Under the pieces are notes generated by a model. The model ran no database searches and was not told the origin of the DNA. It saw only the letters and a program-made list of their open reading frames with translations. A program made the translations under genes and the position numbers. This document shows, piece by piece, positions 17,996 to 27,160 of a stretch of 41,513 bases of DNA. Every line of letters begins with the position of its first letter. Within the stretch, counting starts at the first letter, position 1. This DNA is from Aliidiomarina halalkaliphila. GTDB taxonomy: Bacteria > Pseudomonadota > Gammaproteobacteria > Enterobacterales > Alteromonadaceae. The stretch lies in NCBI RefSeq assembly GCF_007096385.1, contig NZ_VJWL01000001.1, forward strand, positions 953,292 to 994,804, given 5' to 3'.

Positions 17996-18666
17996 TGTTG
18001 TTGGCGAATATCCGTACGCGAGCGAGGGCTCTCAGTTTCTTGCCGACGCGGGCGTTGCTGCTCCGGTGGCGAAGAACGTTCTGGCGCACGCTGAATTGGA
18101 CGGGTGCCATAAGGGAAATAATATGGATGATAACGATATGGTCCGGTGCCATAGAGATAATGACGATACCAAGGCGACATCGGATCCCGATGCCATACTT
18201 CAATACGCTGCGGATCTTCACGCCATAACTGCACCCCCCGGGCGGTCATCACCGGAAAGCTAAACTCATACTCACCAATTAAATCGGTTTCAAAGCCCCG
18301 TAAATCACCAAGCACTGTCACTTCACGCCCTAACCGATACACTTCGGGATCGGCAAAACCGTCTACAACAAAGCGAAAACGCCCTGGCGTTTCATTGGTC
18401 ACCCACGGCCGTCCTGTGCCACGCAACGTAAAATACACGACCTCAATTTCCGAGTGGTCTTTGCGATTATGTACCGCGGCAATCACCCCACCCCAACGAA
18501 GTGCAGTTCCCGTGGCATCATCACCCCGTTCCACGACAGGACGATAACTGGTGGTTTCAGTGCCATCACCGCGAATAGGCTCAGGTAAGCGCGTGGCACA
18601 ACCACTTAAAAGCAATGCAGCCGCGGCTGCAACGCTGATCGCTTGTAACAATTTCATTGCCTTCAT
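17992..18666 (-). CDS. Slp family outer-membrane lipoprotein (YeaY-like)
   Basis: 224-residue lipoprotein. The signal peptide ends in the lipobox LLSGC, with Cys22 or Cys23 as the acylated residue depending on the start used. The body matches the Slp family of starvation-inducible lipoproteins, for example WGGVIAAVHNRKDHSEIEVVYF. The C-terminal 50 residues are rich in Tyr, Pro, Arg and Gln and look disordered. E. coli has an Slp paralogue (yeaY) in the same place between tsaB and fadD. GAGG lies eight bases before the ATG at 18666. Confidence 0.92.
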   Translation of the reverse strand: MKAMKLLQAISVAAAAALLLSGCATRLPEPIRGDGTETTSYRPVVERGDDATGTALRWGGVIAAVHNRKDHSEIEVVYFTLRGTGRPWVTNETPGRFRFVVDGFADPEVYRLGREVTVLGDLRGFETDLIGEYEFSFPVMTARGVQLWREDPQRIEVWHRDPMSPWYRHYLYGTGPYRYHPYYFPYGTRPIQRAPERSSPPEQQRPRRQETESPRSRTDIRQQQ

Positions 18667-18695
18667 ATCGGTTTACCTCAACTGCTCTATGGCGC

Positions 18696-19427
18696 CTATT
18701 CGCGCCCTGGCAACTTCTGCCAGGTCACCTCGTTACGCACATATTCCACATCAAATTGGTCTGCGTTCACAACGTTACCTTTTTGCCATGCGCTGCGGGC
18801 AAGTACTAACATGTCCTCAGCGTGGGGGAAGCGAACGTCCTGCAAATGCATCACGCGCGCCGGCGCCAGTGCTTCAGTGAGCGCCTGTAAGTAGGTTTCA
18901 AATCCGGTACCTACCCCAAACCACTGTATATCGGTATCTTGCACAGGAAGGCTCACCTGTTCCGGTGGGCATACCCGAGGGGGCGCTTGCATAACCATCA
19001 GACCGTTCTCTAAGGTACAGGTTCCCCAATACACTTCACCCATCCGCGCATCAATGGCTGCAGCCACATGGGTTACACCGTATTTACGATAGGCCTGTTG
19101 GGCCATGGCCAATAAACTCGACACCCCGATGAGCGGAATCTGTTGACTAAAAGCAAGCCCTTGGGCAATCCCTGCGGCAATACGCACACCGGTAAAACTC
19201 CCCGGCCCGCTTCCCACAGCAATGGCGCCCACATCGGCAAGGGAAACGCCAGCGTCCGCGAGTACCTCTTGCACATAGGGCAATAATAAATTGGCATGTT
19301 GCCGGGGTGCTTCTTGCCCCCGTATACACACACGATCGTCGCTTTGCAGGGCCACGGAGCAATACTCCGTGGCGCTATCGATAGCTAATAAGGTCGTGCG
19401 CTCTGTCGTGCTTTTCATGGCTGTCAT
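18696..19427 (-). CDS. tsaB: tRNA threonylcarbamoyladenosine protein TsaB
   Basis: About 243 residues (231 in E. coli YeaZ). TsaB is the non-catalytic ASKHA-fold partner of TsaD in making t6A37 of ANN-decoding tRNAs. LLAIDSATEYCSVAL near the N-terminus and GSGPGSFTGVRIAAG near residue 72 are the family hallmarks. The first ATG (19427) is almost in contact with the weak AGG ribosome site; the ATG three codons later (19418) is better spaced and equally compatible with the family. Next to yoaA as in E. coli. Confidence 0.95.
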   Translation of the reverse strand: MTAMKSTTERTTLLAIDSATEYCSVALQSDDRVCIRGQEAPRQHANLLLPYVQEVLADAGVSLADVGAIAVGSGPGSFTGVRIAAGIAQGLAFSQQIPLIGVSSLLAMAQQAYRKYGVTHVAAAIDARMGEVYWGTCTLENGLMVMQAPPRVCPPEQVSLPVQDTDIQWFGVGTGFETYLQALTEALAPARVMHLQDVRFPHAEDMLVLARSAWQKGNVVNADQFDVEYVRNEVTWQKLPGRE

Positions 19428-19456
19428 ACCTACATAATTACTTACGTCAATTTGCT

Positions 19457-21442
19457 TTATTTAGATGTCACGGGTTGCGCCGGATGCTCCTCCGCTGCGC
19501 CGAGTTCGCTCACGTCGCCGGATTCTGGGGGCGGCGCTTGGTGTAAAAAATCCAACGCCTGTTGCAAACTTCGGGTGCGTTTCATTGCCGGTAAGCTGGC
19601 CAAAAAGGTAGCGCCATACTGACGCGTTACTAATCGGTTATCACAAATGATGAGTACGCCGCGGTCGGTAACATCGCGCACCAAACGTCCGGCGCCCTGT
19701 TTCATGGTGATCACCGCCTGGGGTATTTGAATGGTGGCAAACGGATCCAAACCACGCAATTTAGCATCTTCTACCCGTGCCTGCAGCAACGGCTCATCCG
19801 GCGAGCTAAAGGGGAGTTTATCAATCATTACACAGCGCAGTGCATCGCCACGCACATCTACCCCTTCCCAAAACGAACTAGTTCCAAGTAGAACGCCATT
19901 GCCCGCTTCCACAAATTGATTGAGAAGTTCGCGCTTGCTGGTTTGCCCTTGAATCAATACAGGGCGCGATAGAGTGTCTTGAACCAAAGCCGCCACCAAC
20001 TGCAGCATGCGGTGACTGGTAAAGAGCACAAAGGTACCGCCACTGTTGTGCGCCACGATTTGTCGCACAATATCCGCCAAGGCTTGCGGCATACTCCGCT
20101 CATGAGGCTCAGGTAGATAGCGCGGTAAACAGAGCATTGCCTGTTTCTGAAAATCAAAGGGGCTATCTAAAATCATGGTGTTCTTATTCGACACCCCTAG
20201 ACGTTCACAGAAATAATCGAAGGAGCCATTCACCGTTAATGTCGCCGACGTAAACACCCAGCGCGCATCTTGCTCGGCCAATTGCTTGCCGAAGGGTTCC
20301 GCCACCGATAAAGGTGTGCGATGCATACTCACATGGCGGGGCGTACTTTCATACCAATAGCTATACCCCGTAACTGCTGTGTTATGCAGCAATTCCCAGC
20401 GCTTATGGATGAGCTCTAAACGCTCATAACAATTATCCAAGTCTTTGTCGCGGCCGAGCAGCTGTTTACAGATTGCCCGAGCCCGACTTAACAATTCACC
20501 TAAGCGCGTACTCGACTGGCTCAAATCGTCTTTGTTTAAGGCATCGCGCCAATTCCCGCGCTCCGGATCAATGGGGAAACACAAACGTAAATCCCGTGCC
20601 CCTCGCTCAAGTTGTTCGGCAATTTGCGACAAGCTGCGCGCATCGCGCACCACGGTTTTGTATAGCAATTGCACATCGCGGCACCACTCCACAATTTGCC
20701 GTGTCGATACAGTATCACTGAAGTACTGGCTGGCAATGTCGGGTAACTGATGGGCTTCATCAAATACGATCAAATCAGCGGCGGGAATTAACTCCCCAAA
20801 GCCGGTATCTTTGAGCACTAAATCGGCGCAAAACAAATGGTGATTCACCACGACAATGTCCGCTTCAAGGGCTTCTTTGCGGGCTTTCACTAAGTAGCAG
20901 TCTTCGTAATGAGGGCAGTCGCGACCTAAGCAGTTATCGATGGTACTGGTCACCCGAGGCAATACCGGCGCATCTTCGGGTAAGCTTGTTAGTTCACTTA
21001 AATCACCGCTTTTACTGCGGTTCGCCCAATCCCTTACGGTTTGCAATTGATCCAGTACCAGTTCATCGGCATCCACCGGATGTCGGATATTCTGTTCCAA
21101 GCGCTGAATGCACAGGTAATTCGAACGACCTTTGAGCAACGCCGCCACCGAACGTGGGGCCAAGGCTTCTCGCAAGCGAGGTAAATCTCGGTGAAACAGC
21201 TGTTCTTGCAGGTTGCGCGTTCCCGTCGACAGAATCACCTTGCCGCCTTTTAATAAGGCCGGTGCCAAATACGCAAAAGTCTTCCCAGTGCCGGTTTCCG
21301 CTTCAACCACCAATTGCGCGCCAGGCTTCTCCAGGGCAGCAATCGCTGCAGCCATCGCCTGCTGGGCAGGACGCGGCTGAAATCCCGGGAGTGACTTACT
21401 TAGTGCACCTTTTGGTGCAAAAACTGCGCGAACCTCTGACAT
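19457..21442 (-). CDS. yoaA: DinG/XPD-type ATP-dependent helicase YoaA
   Basis: 661-residue superfamily 2 Fe-S helicase (636 in E. coli YoaA), involved in repair of replication blocks together with the DNA polymerase chi subunit in E. coli. Walker A is ETGTGKTFAYLAP, the DEAH box is VFDEAHQLPD, and the Fe-S cysteines are in SNYLC and CLGRDCPHYEDC. The C-terminal motifs LLGTSSFWEGVDV and QGAGRLVR (motif VI) are intact. First gene of the minus-strand series reaching ycgN; divergent from the sensor kinase with a 64-base gap. Confidence 0.95.
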   Translation of the reverse strand: MSEVRAVFAPKGALSKSLPGFQPRPAQQAMAAAIAALEKPGAQLVVEAETGTGKTFAYLAPALLKGGKVILSTGTRNLQEQLFHRDLPRLREALAPRSVAALLKGRSNYLCIQRLEQNIRHPVDADELVLDQLQTVRDWANRSKSGDLSELTSLPEDAPVLPRVTSTIDNCLGRDCPHYEDCYLVKARKEALEADIVVVNHHLFCADLVLKDTGFGELIPAADLIVFDEAHQLPDIASQYFSDTVSTRQIVEWCRDVQLLYKTVVRDARSLSQIAEQLERGARDLRLCFPIDPERGNWRDALNKDDLSQSSTRLGELLSRARAICKQLLGRDKDLDNCYERLELIHKRWELLHNTAVTGYSYWYESTPRHVSMHRTPLSVAEPFGKQLAEQDARWVFTSATLTVNGSFDYFCERLGVSNKNTMILDSPFDFQKQAMLCLPRYLPEPHERSMPQALADIVRQIVAHNSGGTFVLFTSHRMLQLVAALVQDTLSRPVLIQGQTSKRELLNQFVEAGNGVLLGTSSFWEGVDVRGDALRCVMIDKLPFSSPDEPLLQARVEDAKLRGLDPFATIQIPQAVITMKQGAGRLVRDVTDRGVLIICDNRLVTRQYGATFLASLPAMKRTRSLQQALDFLHQAPPPESGDVSELGAAEEHPAQPVTSK

Positions 21443-21506
21443 CCATTCGTCCTTTGCGATATGCTGTAGGTTATTATTTCATAAGTCGTGTGGGAAACCG
21501 AATGTT

Positions 21507-23483
21507 ATGACCTGTCGGTTCATGCTTAAATTATCGTTTTTAGCGCGAGCAGTGACGCTTAGCGTCGTATTTTTTGCCGTCAGTCTGACGTCCGTAAGCT
21601 ATGCGCAAAGTCGCGACAGTTTCTCCGCCGAGGAATTGCGAGCCGCCTATCTGATCAGCGTGGTTCAATATGTCACCTGGCCCGACGAAGCGAATCGCTC
21701 CGAACTCACTGTGGGTATTCTTGGTCATCCTAGCGTTTACGCAGAAATGATCTCCGCCCCCATCGCCCCGGTACGCGGTATGACCCTCAATATTCGCGAA
21801 CTCACTCGTGCCTCGCAGCTCACCGGAATTGATATGGTGTATGTCGGCCCAAGCGCAAGCAATCAACTCAATGCCGTATTTAATACGGCACGTTTACGTC
21901 CCCTGCTCGTCATTTCAGAGCATACGCAAGTACGTGAAGATATGATGGTGAACTTAATCCCCGCTTCCCAGAATCGACTGGCTTTCCAAGTGAATATGGA
22001 CCGCATCAACGACACCGGGCTGCGCGCGTCTGGTGATTTATTAATGCTCCGGGGAAATGAGTTAGAGGCGGCGGTGAATTTACGCCGCGCCCAAAGTGCA
22101 CTGCGCGACATGACTACTGAGCGCCGGCAACTGCGCACTGAATTAGAACAAGTGAACCAACAAAACGCACAATTGCTAAATCGCATCGACGTGTTGGAAC
22201 AAACCGTGCGCGAACGTGATTCCGTATTACGTGCCCAACAAGGTACCCTCGAAGACAAGCAACAAGTGATGGAAAGTCAGCAGTCAGTGCTGCAAGAGTT
22301 GCTTGAGGAACTCGACGAACAGCGCCAAATTTTGTTTGAACGGGAAACACAGCTGCAAGATATTCAGCGGGCCCTGAGCGAAAGTGAACAAGCCCTTGAT
22401 GAACAGCAGCAACAGCTACGCCAAAAAGAGTTTCAATTACGGCAAAAGCAGGTAGAAAGTGACGATTTAGCCGAACGCATTGCGACCAACCGTACGGTCT
22501 TGGCAGCACAGCAACAACAACTCCGCGATCAACGTACGGCGTTAGCCGAACAACTGGCTTTACTCGAATCGCGAGAGCGTACTATTGACCGCCAACGTCT
22601 GTATCTATGGGCCATCGGCGTCGTGTTCTTATTTGTGCTGCTGTTCTTGTTAACCACAGTGATTCTCTTTATGAAGAGTCGCAAACAAGCCAATCAACTT
22701 CGCCTCACCTTAGATGATCTCCATGAGGCACAAGATAAGCTGATTGAGTCAGAGAAAATGGCGGCCTTGGGGAACCTAGTCGCGGGCGTCGCCCACGAGG
22801 TCAATACGCCGCTTGGGGTCGCCATTACCGGCACCTCCATGGTGCATGACCGCCTGAATGTACTAAATGAACAGCTTGAACAAGGCAGCTTAACTCGGGA
22901 TAACTTGCAGGGCTTTATTAGTCGTGCGACCGAATCCCTATCACTGACCCAGAAAAACCTTACCCGAGTGGGCGCGCTCATTACCAACTTCAAGCAGATT
23001 GCCGTCGACCAAATGGTGGCAGAGCAACGAGAAATAGACCTCAAAGTGTATCTCGAGGAAGTGATGTCGACCTTATCTATCGAATTGCGTCGAGCCGGCA
23101 TTCAATACGAAATTGATATTCCAGAAGATCTGCGTATGACCACTATCCCTGGGGCGATGGCACAGATTATTACCAATTTAGTCACCAATGCCATCCGACA
23201 TGCCTTTGTGCAGCCTGGTGGTCAGTTGCAGCTCACCGCTGAATCCGTGGCCGGTAATCAAGTCAAACTCATGTTTAGCGATAACGGCCAAGGCATGACA
23301 CCGGATATTCTCAACCGGATTTTCGATCCGTTCTTCACCACCAAGCGTAATGAAGGTGGAACGGGATTGGGAATGCCTATTGTGTACAACTTAGTGCGGC
23401 AGAAGTTGAAAGGTGATATTTCAGTGCACAGTACCCCTGAGCAAGGCACCACCTTTACCCTAACTCTCCCAAGGCGTCTGTAA
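21507..23483 (+). CDS. Sensor histidine kinase with YfiR-like periplasmic domain
   Basis: 658 residues. A signal peptide (about 1-33, cleavage after VSYA) precedes a YfiR/DUF4154-like domain (about 40-180), recognised by its AAYLISVVQYVTWPDE start, RPLLVISE centre and NRLAFQVNMDRINDTGLRAS end. A Gln/Glu-rich coiled coil (about 185-355) leads to one transmembrane helix (about 365-390). The cytoplasmic part has the phospho-acceptor His430 in VAGVAHEVNTPLG and an HATPase domain with N box TNLVTNAIRHAF, G1 DNGQGM, F box DPFFTTKR and G2 GGTGLGMPI. All key kinase residues are present. No response regulator is adjacent; the nearest in the window is at 40755-41132. Ligand and partner are unknown. Confidence 0.9.
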   Translation: MTCRFMLKLSFLARAVTLSVVFFAVSLTSVSYAQSRDSFSAEELRAAYLISVVQYVTWPDEANRSELTVGILGHPSVYAEMISAPIAPVRGMTLNIRELTRASQLTGIDMVYVGPSASNQLNAVFNTARLRPLLVISEHTQVREDMMVNLIPASQNRLAFQVNMDRINDTGLRASGDLLMLRGNELEAAVNLRRAQSALRDMTTERRQLRTELEQVNQQNAQLLNRIDVLEQTVRERDSVLRAQQGTLEDKQQVMESQQSVLQELLEELDEQRQILFERETQLQDIQRALSESEQALDEQQQQLRQKEFQLRQKQVESDDLAERIATNRTVLAAQQQQLRDQRTALAEQLALLESRERTIDRQRLYLWAIGVVFLFVLLFLLTTVILFMKSRKQANQLRLTLDDLHEAQDKLIESEKMAALGNLVAGVAHEVNTPLGVAITGTSMVHDRLNVLNEQLEQGSLTRDNLQGFISRATESLSLTQKNLTRVGALITNFKQIAVDQMVAEQREIDLKVYLEEVMSTLSIELRRAGIQYEIDIPEDLRMTTIPGAMAQIITNLVTNAIRHAFVQPGGQLQLTAESVAGNQVKLMFSDNGQGMTPDILNRIFDPFFTTKRNEGGTGLGMPIVYNLVRQKLKGDISVHSTPEQGTTFTLTLPRRL

Positions 23484-23492
23484 CAGACGCCT
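23472..23492 (+). terminator. Hairpin spanning the kinase stop codon
   Basis: AGGCGTCTG-TAA-CAGACGCCT is a perfect 9-bp stem whose three-base loop is the stop codon. It is followed by AATTTGGATTTC, only a weak T-rich tail, so it may be a poor terminator or an mRNA 3' end stabiliser. Confidence 0.55.
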
Positions 23493-23516
23493 AATTTGGA
23501 TTTCAAAAAACAGTGC

Positions 23517-23544
23517 TTGCTTTTTTATGTTTGACTGTTAGAAT
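23517..23544 (+). promoter_or_regulatory. Candidate his operon promoter
   Basis: TTGCTT at 23517-23522 and TAGAAT at 23539-23544 are 16 bases apart, about 40 bases before the leader peptide start. The -35 is the same as in the well-studied enteric his promoter; both boxes were identified by eye. Confidence 0.45.
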
Positions 23545-23585
23545 TCATACAACTTTTTCAATAAGTACTTAAAATCAAGGCCTAG

Positions 23586-23678
23586 ATGATGAATTATCTA
23601 TACAACTTAGCACAAAGCAGCATCGTCGCATCATTGCGTTCGGGCGTTGTATTGCATCATCATCACCATCCCCACTGA
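23586..23678 (+). CDS. hisL: his operon leader peptide
   Basis: 30-codon frame beginning ATG ATG, with AAGG five bases upstream. It ends in five consecutive His codons, then Pro, His and TGA, so six of its last seven residues are histidine. This is the sensor of charged tRNA-His in his attenuation: a ribosome stalled on these codons changes downstream RNA folding. Enteric HisL has seven His in a row in a shorter peptide, so the layout here is slightly different. The frame is too short for routine gene finders. Confidence 0.92.
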   Translation: MMNYLYNLAQSSIVASLRSGVVLHHHHHPH

Positions 23679-23680
23679 CC

Positions 23681-23774
23681 GGCCTTTCCACAGTGAGGAA
23701 GGACCGTTCCTATCAGGTACCTTCCAGAATCAATCGAAAAAAGCCCCGGAAGCGTACCTTACCGGGGCTTTTTT
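23681..23774 (+). promoter_or_regulatory. his attenuator region
   Basis: Downstream of hisL, GGAAGG (23697-23702) can pair with CCTTTCC before it (23683-23689, one bulge) or CCTTCC after it (23720-23725). The latter segment, extended to GGTACCTTCC, can also pair with GGAAGCGTACC (23748-23758, one bulge), which invades the terminator stem. The terminator itself is the 13-bp stem AAAAAAGCCCCGG (23737-23749) with CCGGGGCTTTTTT (23762-23774). These alternatives are the hallmarks of translation-coupled attenuation. Confidence 0.85.
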
Positions 23775-23808
23775 AATGAATTCGCACGACCAACACAGGA
23801 TCTACACC

Positions 23809-24705
23809 ATGAGCAACGAACGTTTAACCATCGCGGTACAGAAATCAGGACGTCTGAGCAAAGAGTCGATGAAGCTACTCGAAGCCTGCGGGGTGAAATT
23901 TAATCTGCATGAAGCCCGTCTCATGGCGCACAGTACGAGCCACCCTGTCGACCTATTACGGGTGCGCGACGACGATATTCCTGGCTTGGTGATGGACGGC
24001 GTGGTCGACCTCGGCTTAGTGGGCGAAAACGTTCTAGAAGAAGAGCGTTTGGAACGTGCCATTAAACAACAAGCAAATGGCTTTACCCAGTTGCGTCGGC
24101 TTGATTTTGGTTTTTGTCGCTTGAGTGTGGCCGTGCCTAAAGAAGAAAACTATCAAGGTTTGCAGGATCTCAATGGCAAGAAGATTGCGACGACCTACCC
24201 GCGAATACTTGAGAGCTATCTTAAAAAACAGGGGGTGAATGCTCGCACAGTCATGTTGACTGGCTCCGTTGAAGTGGCGCCGCGAGCGGGCCTCGCCGAC
24301 GCCATCTGTGACCTCGTATCGACTGGCGCTACCTTGGAAGCCAATGGTCTGGTGGAACAAGAAGTTATCTTCCGTTCCCAGGTACAGATTATTCAGCGGG
24401 CAGAAGCCTTGAGCGAATCAAAACAAGCGTTAGTTGATAAACTCCTTACCCGTTTAGATGGGGTTCAGCTTGCCAAAGAAAGCAAATATATCATGCTGCA
24501 TGCCCCCAAAGATCGTCTCGAAGAAGTCGAAGCGATTCTCCCCGGCGCTGAGCGTCCCACGGTACTCGCCTTAAGCCACACCGATGAGCAAGTGGCCGTG
24601 CACGTGGTCAGCACAGAAAACCTATTTTGGGAAACCATGGAGCAGTTGAAAGCCCTCGGCTGTAGTTCCATTCTGGTGATGCCCATTGAAAAAATGATGG
24701 GGTAA
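23809..24705 (+). CDS. hisG: ATP phosphoribosyltransferase HisG
   Basis: 298 residues from ATG 23809 (299 in E. coli), the long, self-regulated form with a C-terminal histidine-binding domain, so no HisZ is needed. It condenses ATP with PRPP, the first and feedback-inhibited step. Conserved are [27 protein letters not shown], and the PRPP-loop block [26 protein letters not shown] longer frame to 23647 is rejected because it would run through hisL and the attenuator. AGGA lies eight bases before the ATG. Confidence 0.98.
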   Translation: MSNERLTIAVQKSGRLSKESMKLLEACGVKFNLHEARLMAHSTSHPVDLLRVRDDDIPGLVMDGVVDLGLVGENVLEEERLERAIKQQANGFTQLRRLDFGFCRLSVAVPKEENYQGLQDLNGKKIATTYPRILESYLKKQGVNARTVMLTGSVEVAPRAGLADAICDLVSTGATLEANGLVEQEVIFRSQVQIIQRAEALSESKQALVDKLLTRLDGVQLAKESKYIMLHAPKDRLEEVEAILPGAERPTVLALSHTDEQVAVHVVSTENLFWETMEQLKALGCSSILVMPIEKMMG

Positions 24706-24708
24706 ACC

Positions 24709-26046
24709 ATGCAACAGATTCTAAATTGGCAACGCTTAAGCGCAGAGCAACAGGCACAAGCCCTGCGTCGCCCCGTGCAAGAAACGAGCACCGCTCTGCG
24801 CGAGCAGGTAGCCGCCATTATTGAAGCTATCCGTGAGCGCGGCGACGCGGCTCTTTTGGAACTCACTGCGCGCTTCGATAAGGTGGCGTTATCGCAAACA
24901 GAATTACCCATGACCCGCGTACGCGCATTAGCCGCGCAAGCACCAGAAAAAGTGCGAGCAGCGATTGATACGGCGTATGGCAATATCCGGCGCTTTCACG
25001 AAGCCCAGCAACCAAGCCCTATTAGCATTGATACCATGCCTGGGGTACGCTGCGAACAGCGCTTCGCGCCCATGGGTTCGGTGGGATTGTATATTCCTGG
25101 CGGAAGCGCGAGTTTGCCGAGCACTGTATTAATGTTGGGGGTTCCCGCACAAATTGCCAACTGCCCGACGCGGGTGTTAATGAGTCCACCCAACCAAGCA
25201 GGCGAACTCACGCCGGCGATTTGTTATGCCGCCATCAAATGTGGCGTTACGTCTGTGTATTTAGGCGGCGGTGCTCAGGCGGTTGCGGCATTGGCCATGG
25301 GCACAAAAAGCATTCCTGCTGTGGATAAGATTTTCGGCCCCGGCAACAGTTATGTGACCGAAGCGAAACAACAAGTGAGTCAACGTGCCGGCGGTCCAGC
25401 CATTGATTTACCGGCAGGACCTTCCGAGTTGTTGGTGATTGCTGATGATTCTGCGGAGCCTGCTTTTGTCGCCGCTGATTTGCTATCGCAAGCCGAGCAC
25501 GGCCCTGATTCACAAGTAATTTGTTTAAGCCCATCGGTTGCGTTGTTAGAGGCAGTGCAAAAAGAACTCGAGCAACAACTCAATGCCCTGCCTCGGCGCG
25601 ACATCGCTGCGCAAGCCATGGCTTCAAGCAGCCTGATCGCCACTCGCGATTTAGCGGAAGCGGTGGCTATCAGTGAAGCCTACGCACCGGAGCATTTGAG
25701 CATTCAATTATCCGATCCAGCGCAATGGTTACATCAGTTAACCCGTGCTGGCTCGGTGTTCGTGGGCCACTACACACCGGAATCCGGTGGCGATTACGCA
25801 ACCGGGACTAACCACGTGTTGCCCACTTACGGCTTTGCGCGCAATTACAGTAGCCTAGGCTTACTTGATTTCTACCGCCGCTACACAGTGCAAACAGTCA
25901 CCCCAGCAGGGCTTGAAGCCTTAGGCAGTGCTATCATTAATTTGGCCGAAGAAGAATCTCTCGATGCGCACTCGCGCGCAGTGTCACTCCGTTTAGACAG
26001 TGAACGCTTTCAACGGGATCGCGCCCAAGAGGAGTCGCCCGAATGA
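24709..26046 (+). CDS. hisD: Histidinol dehydrogenase HisD
   Basis: 445 residues (434 in E. coli). A zinc enzyme that oxidises histidinol to histidine in two NAD-dependent steps, the last reactions of the pathway. Family blocks visible are GSVGLYIPGGSASLPSTVLML, KIFGPGNSYVTEAKQ, DLPAGPSELLVIADD, and the zinc and catalytic histidine region SQAEHGPDSQ and YAPEHLS. It follows hisG by three bases and overlaps hisC by four. Confidence 0.98.
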   Translation: MQQILNWQRLSAEQQAQALRRPVQETSTALREQVAAIIEAIRERGDAALLELTARFDKVALSQTELPMTRVRALAAQAPEKVRAAIDTAYGNIRRFHEAQQPSPISIDTMPGVRCEQRFAPMGSVGLYIPGGSASLPSTVLMLGVPAQIANCPTRVLMSPPNQAGELTPAICYAAIKCGVTSVYLGGGAQAVAALAMGTKSIPAVDKIFGPGNSYVTEAKQQVSQRAGGPAIDLPAGPSELLVIADDSAEPAFVAADLLSQAEHGPDSQVICLSPSVALLEAVQKELEQQLNALPRRDIAAQAMASSSLIATRDLAEAVAISEAYAPEHLSIQLSDPAQWLHQLTRAGSVFVGHYTPESGGDYATGTNHVLPTYGFARNYSSLGLLDFYRRYTVQTVTPAGLEALGSAIINLAEEESLDAHSRAVSLRLDSERFQRDRAQEESPE

Positions 26047-27146
26047 ACCAGATGTCTTGGATTCAATCCATGTTGCGCCCGCACTTACGCAGCTTTACGC
26101 CCTATGCATCGGCTCGTCGCAGTATGTCCGGCGGATCCATTTGGCTCAATGCCAATGAATCGCCATTTGGTCGGGCTTACAGCGTCTCCACCGCAGATTT
26201 GAACCGCTACCCAGACTTTCAAAATCAGGCGCTGAATCAAGCCTATGCCGATTATGCGGGCGTGCAACTCAAGCAAGTGATGAGTCACCGAGGGAGTGAT
26301 GAGAGTATCGAATTACTTATTCGTACCTTTTGCGAGCCTGGGCGCGATCAGATCCTTATTTGCCCGCCAACTTACGGCATGTACGCGATTTCAGCAGCCA
26401 TTAATCACAACGAAACCATAACCATACCGCTGCAACAGAAAAATTGGCAGCTTGATCTTGCGGGGATTGAAGCAGCATTAGCCGATCCAAACAACTCGGT
26501 AAAAGTCGTGTTTATTTGCAACCCCTCCAATCCGCTGGGGAATCAATTACGCCAACAAGACATAGAGCGCGTGGTAGCCCTCTGTGCCGGCAAAGCCTTA
26601 GTGGTGGTAGATGAAGCCTATATCGAGTTTGTCGATGCGCCAGCCACGACCACCATGGCGCGCTATCTTGATCAGTACGATAATCTCGTGGTCATGCGCA
26701 CCTTGTCTAAAGCCTTTGGTTTAGCGGGTATTCGGGTCGGTTTTACCTTGGCCAATCAGGCCATTGTCGACGCTCTATTGCCAGTGCTTGCGCCTTATCC
26801 GCTGCCCGATGTGAGTGTGCAAATTGCACGCCAAGCCCTTACCCTTGATGAGCGTTTGGTGACGCGGCAAAACACCATTGAAATTGTGGCTGAGCGCGAA
26901 GCCCTGCTCATTGCGTTACCGACCTTCCCATGGGTACGTAGTGTGGTGCCCAGTGTGACTAACTTTATTCTATTGCAGGTCGAGAACGCGAACGCGCTTA
27001 TGCAACACTGCCAGGATGCGGGTATTTTGCTGCGCAACCAATCTGCCCAACTCGGATTGAGCGATTGTGTTCGCATTACCGTCGGCAGTCCTGAAGAAAA
27101 CGAACGATTATTAGAGGTGCTGGCGAGCTTTTCGTCGGCTGCCTAA
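26043..27146 (+). CDS. hisC: Histidinol-phosphate aminotransferase HisC
   Basis: 367-residue PLP enzyme (356 in E. coli), fold type I, that makes histidinol phosphate with glutamate as donor. The PLP lysine is in [15 protein letters not shown], and [11 protein letters not shown] and VVDEAYIEF are the expected substrate and cofactor contacts. The start overlaps the hisD stop by four bases. It carries a slightly longer N-terminus (Met-Asn-Gln-Met-Ser-Trp) than some relatives; an ATG at codon 4 is an alternative. Confidence 0.97.
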   Translation: MNQMSWIQSMLRPHLRSFTPYASARRSMSGGSIWLNANESPFGRAYSVSTADLNRYPDFQNQALNQAYADYAGVQLKQVMSHRGSDESIELLIRTFCEPGRDQILICPPTYGMYAISAAINHNETITIPLQQKNWQLDLAGIEAALADPNNSVKVVFICNPSNPLGNQLRQQDIERVVALCAGKALVVVDEAYIEFVDAPATTTMARYLDQYDNLVVMRTLSKAFGLAGIRVGFTLANQAIVDALLPVLAPYPLPDVSVQIARQALTLDERLVTRQNTIEIVAEREALLIALPTFPWVRSVVPSVTNFILLQVENANALMQHCQDAGILLRNQSAQLGLSDCVRITVGSPEENERLLEVLASFSSAA

Positions 27147-27160
27147 TCCCGGAGGAATAC

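Noticed and set aside
23647-23808. 54-residue N-terminal extension of HisG
   Set aside because: It would run through the leader peptide stop and the attenuator stem, has no ribosome site, and the family N-terminus begins at 23809.
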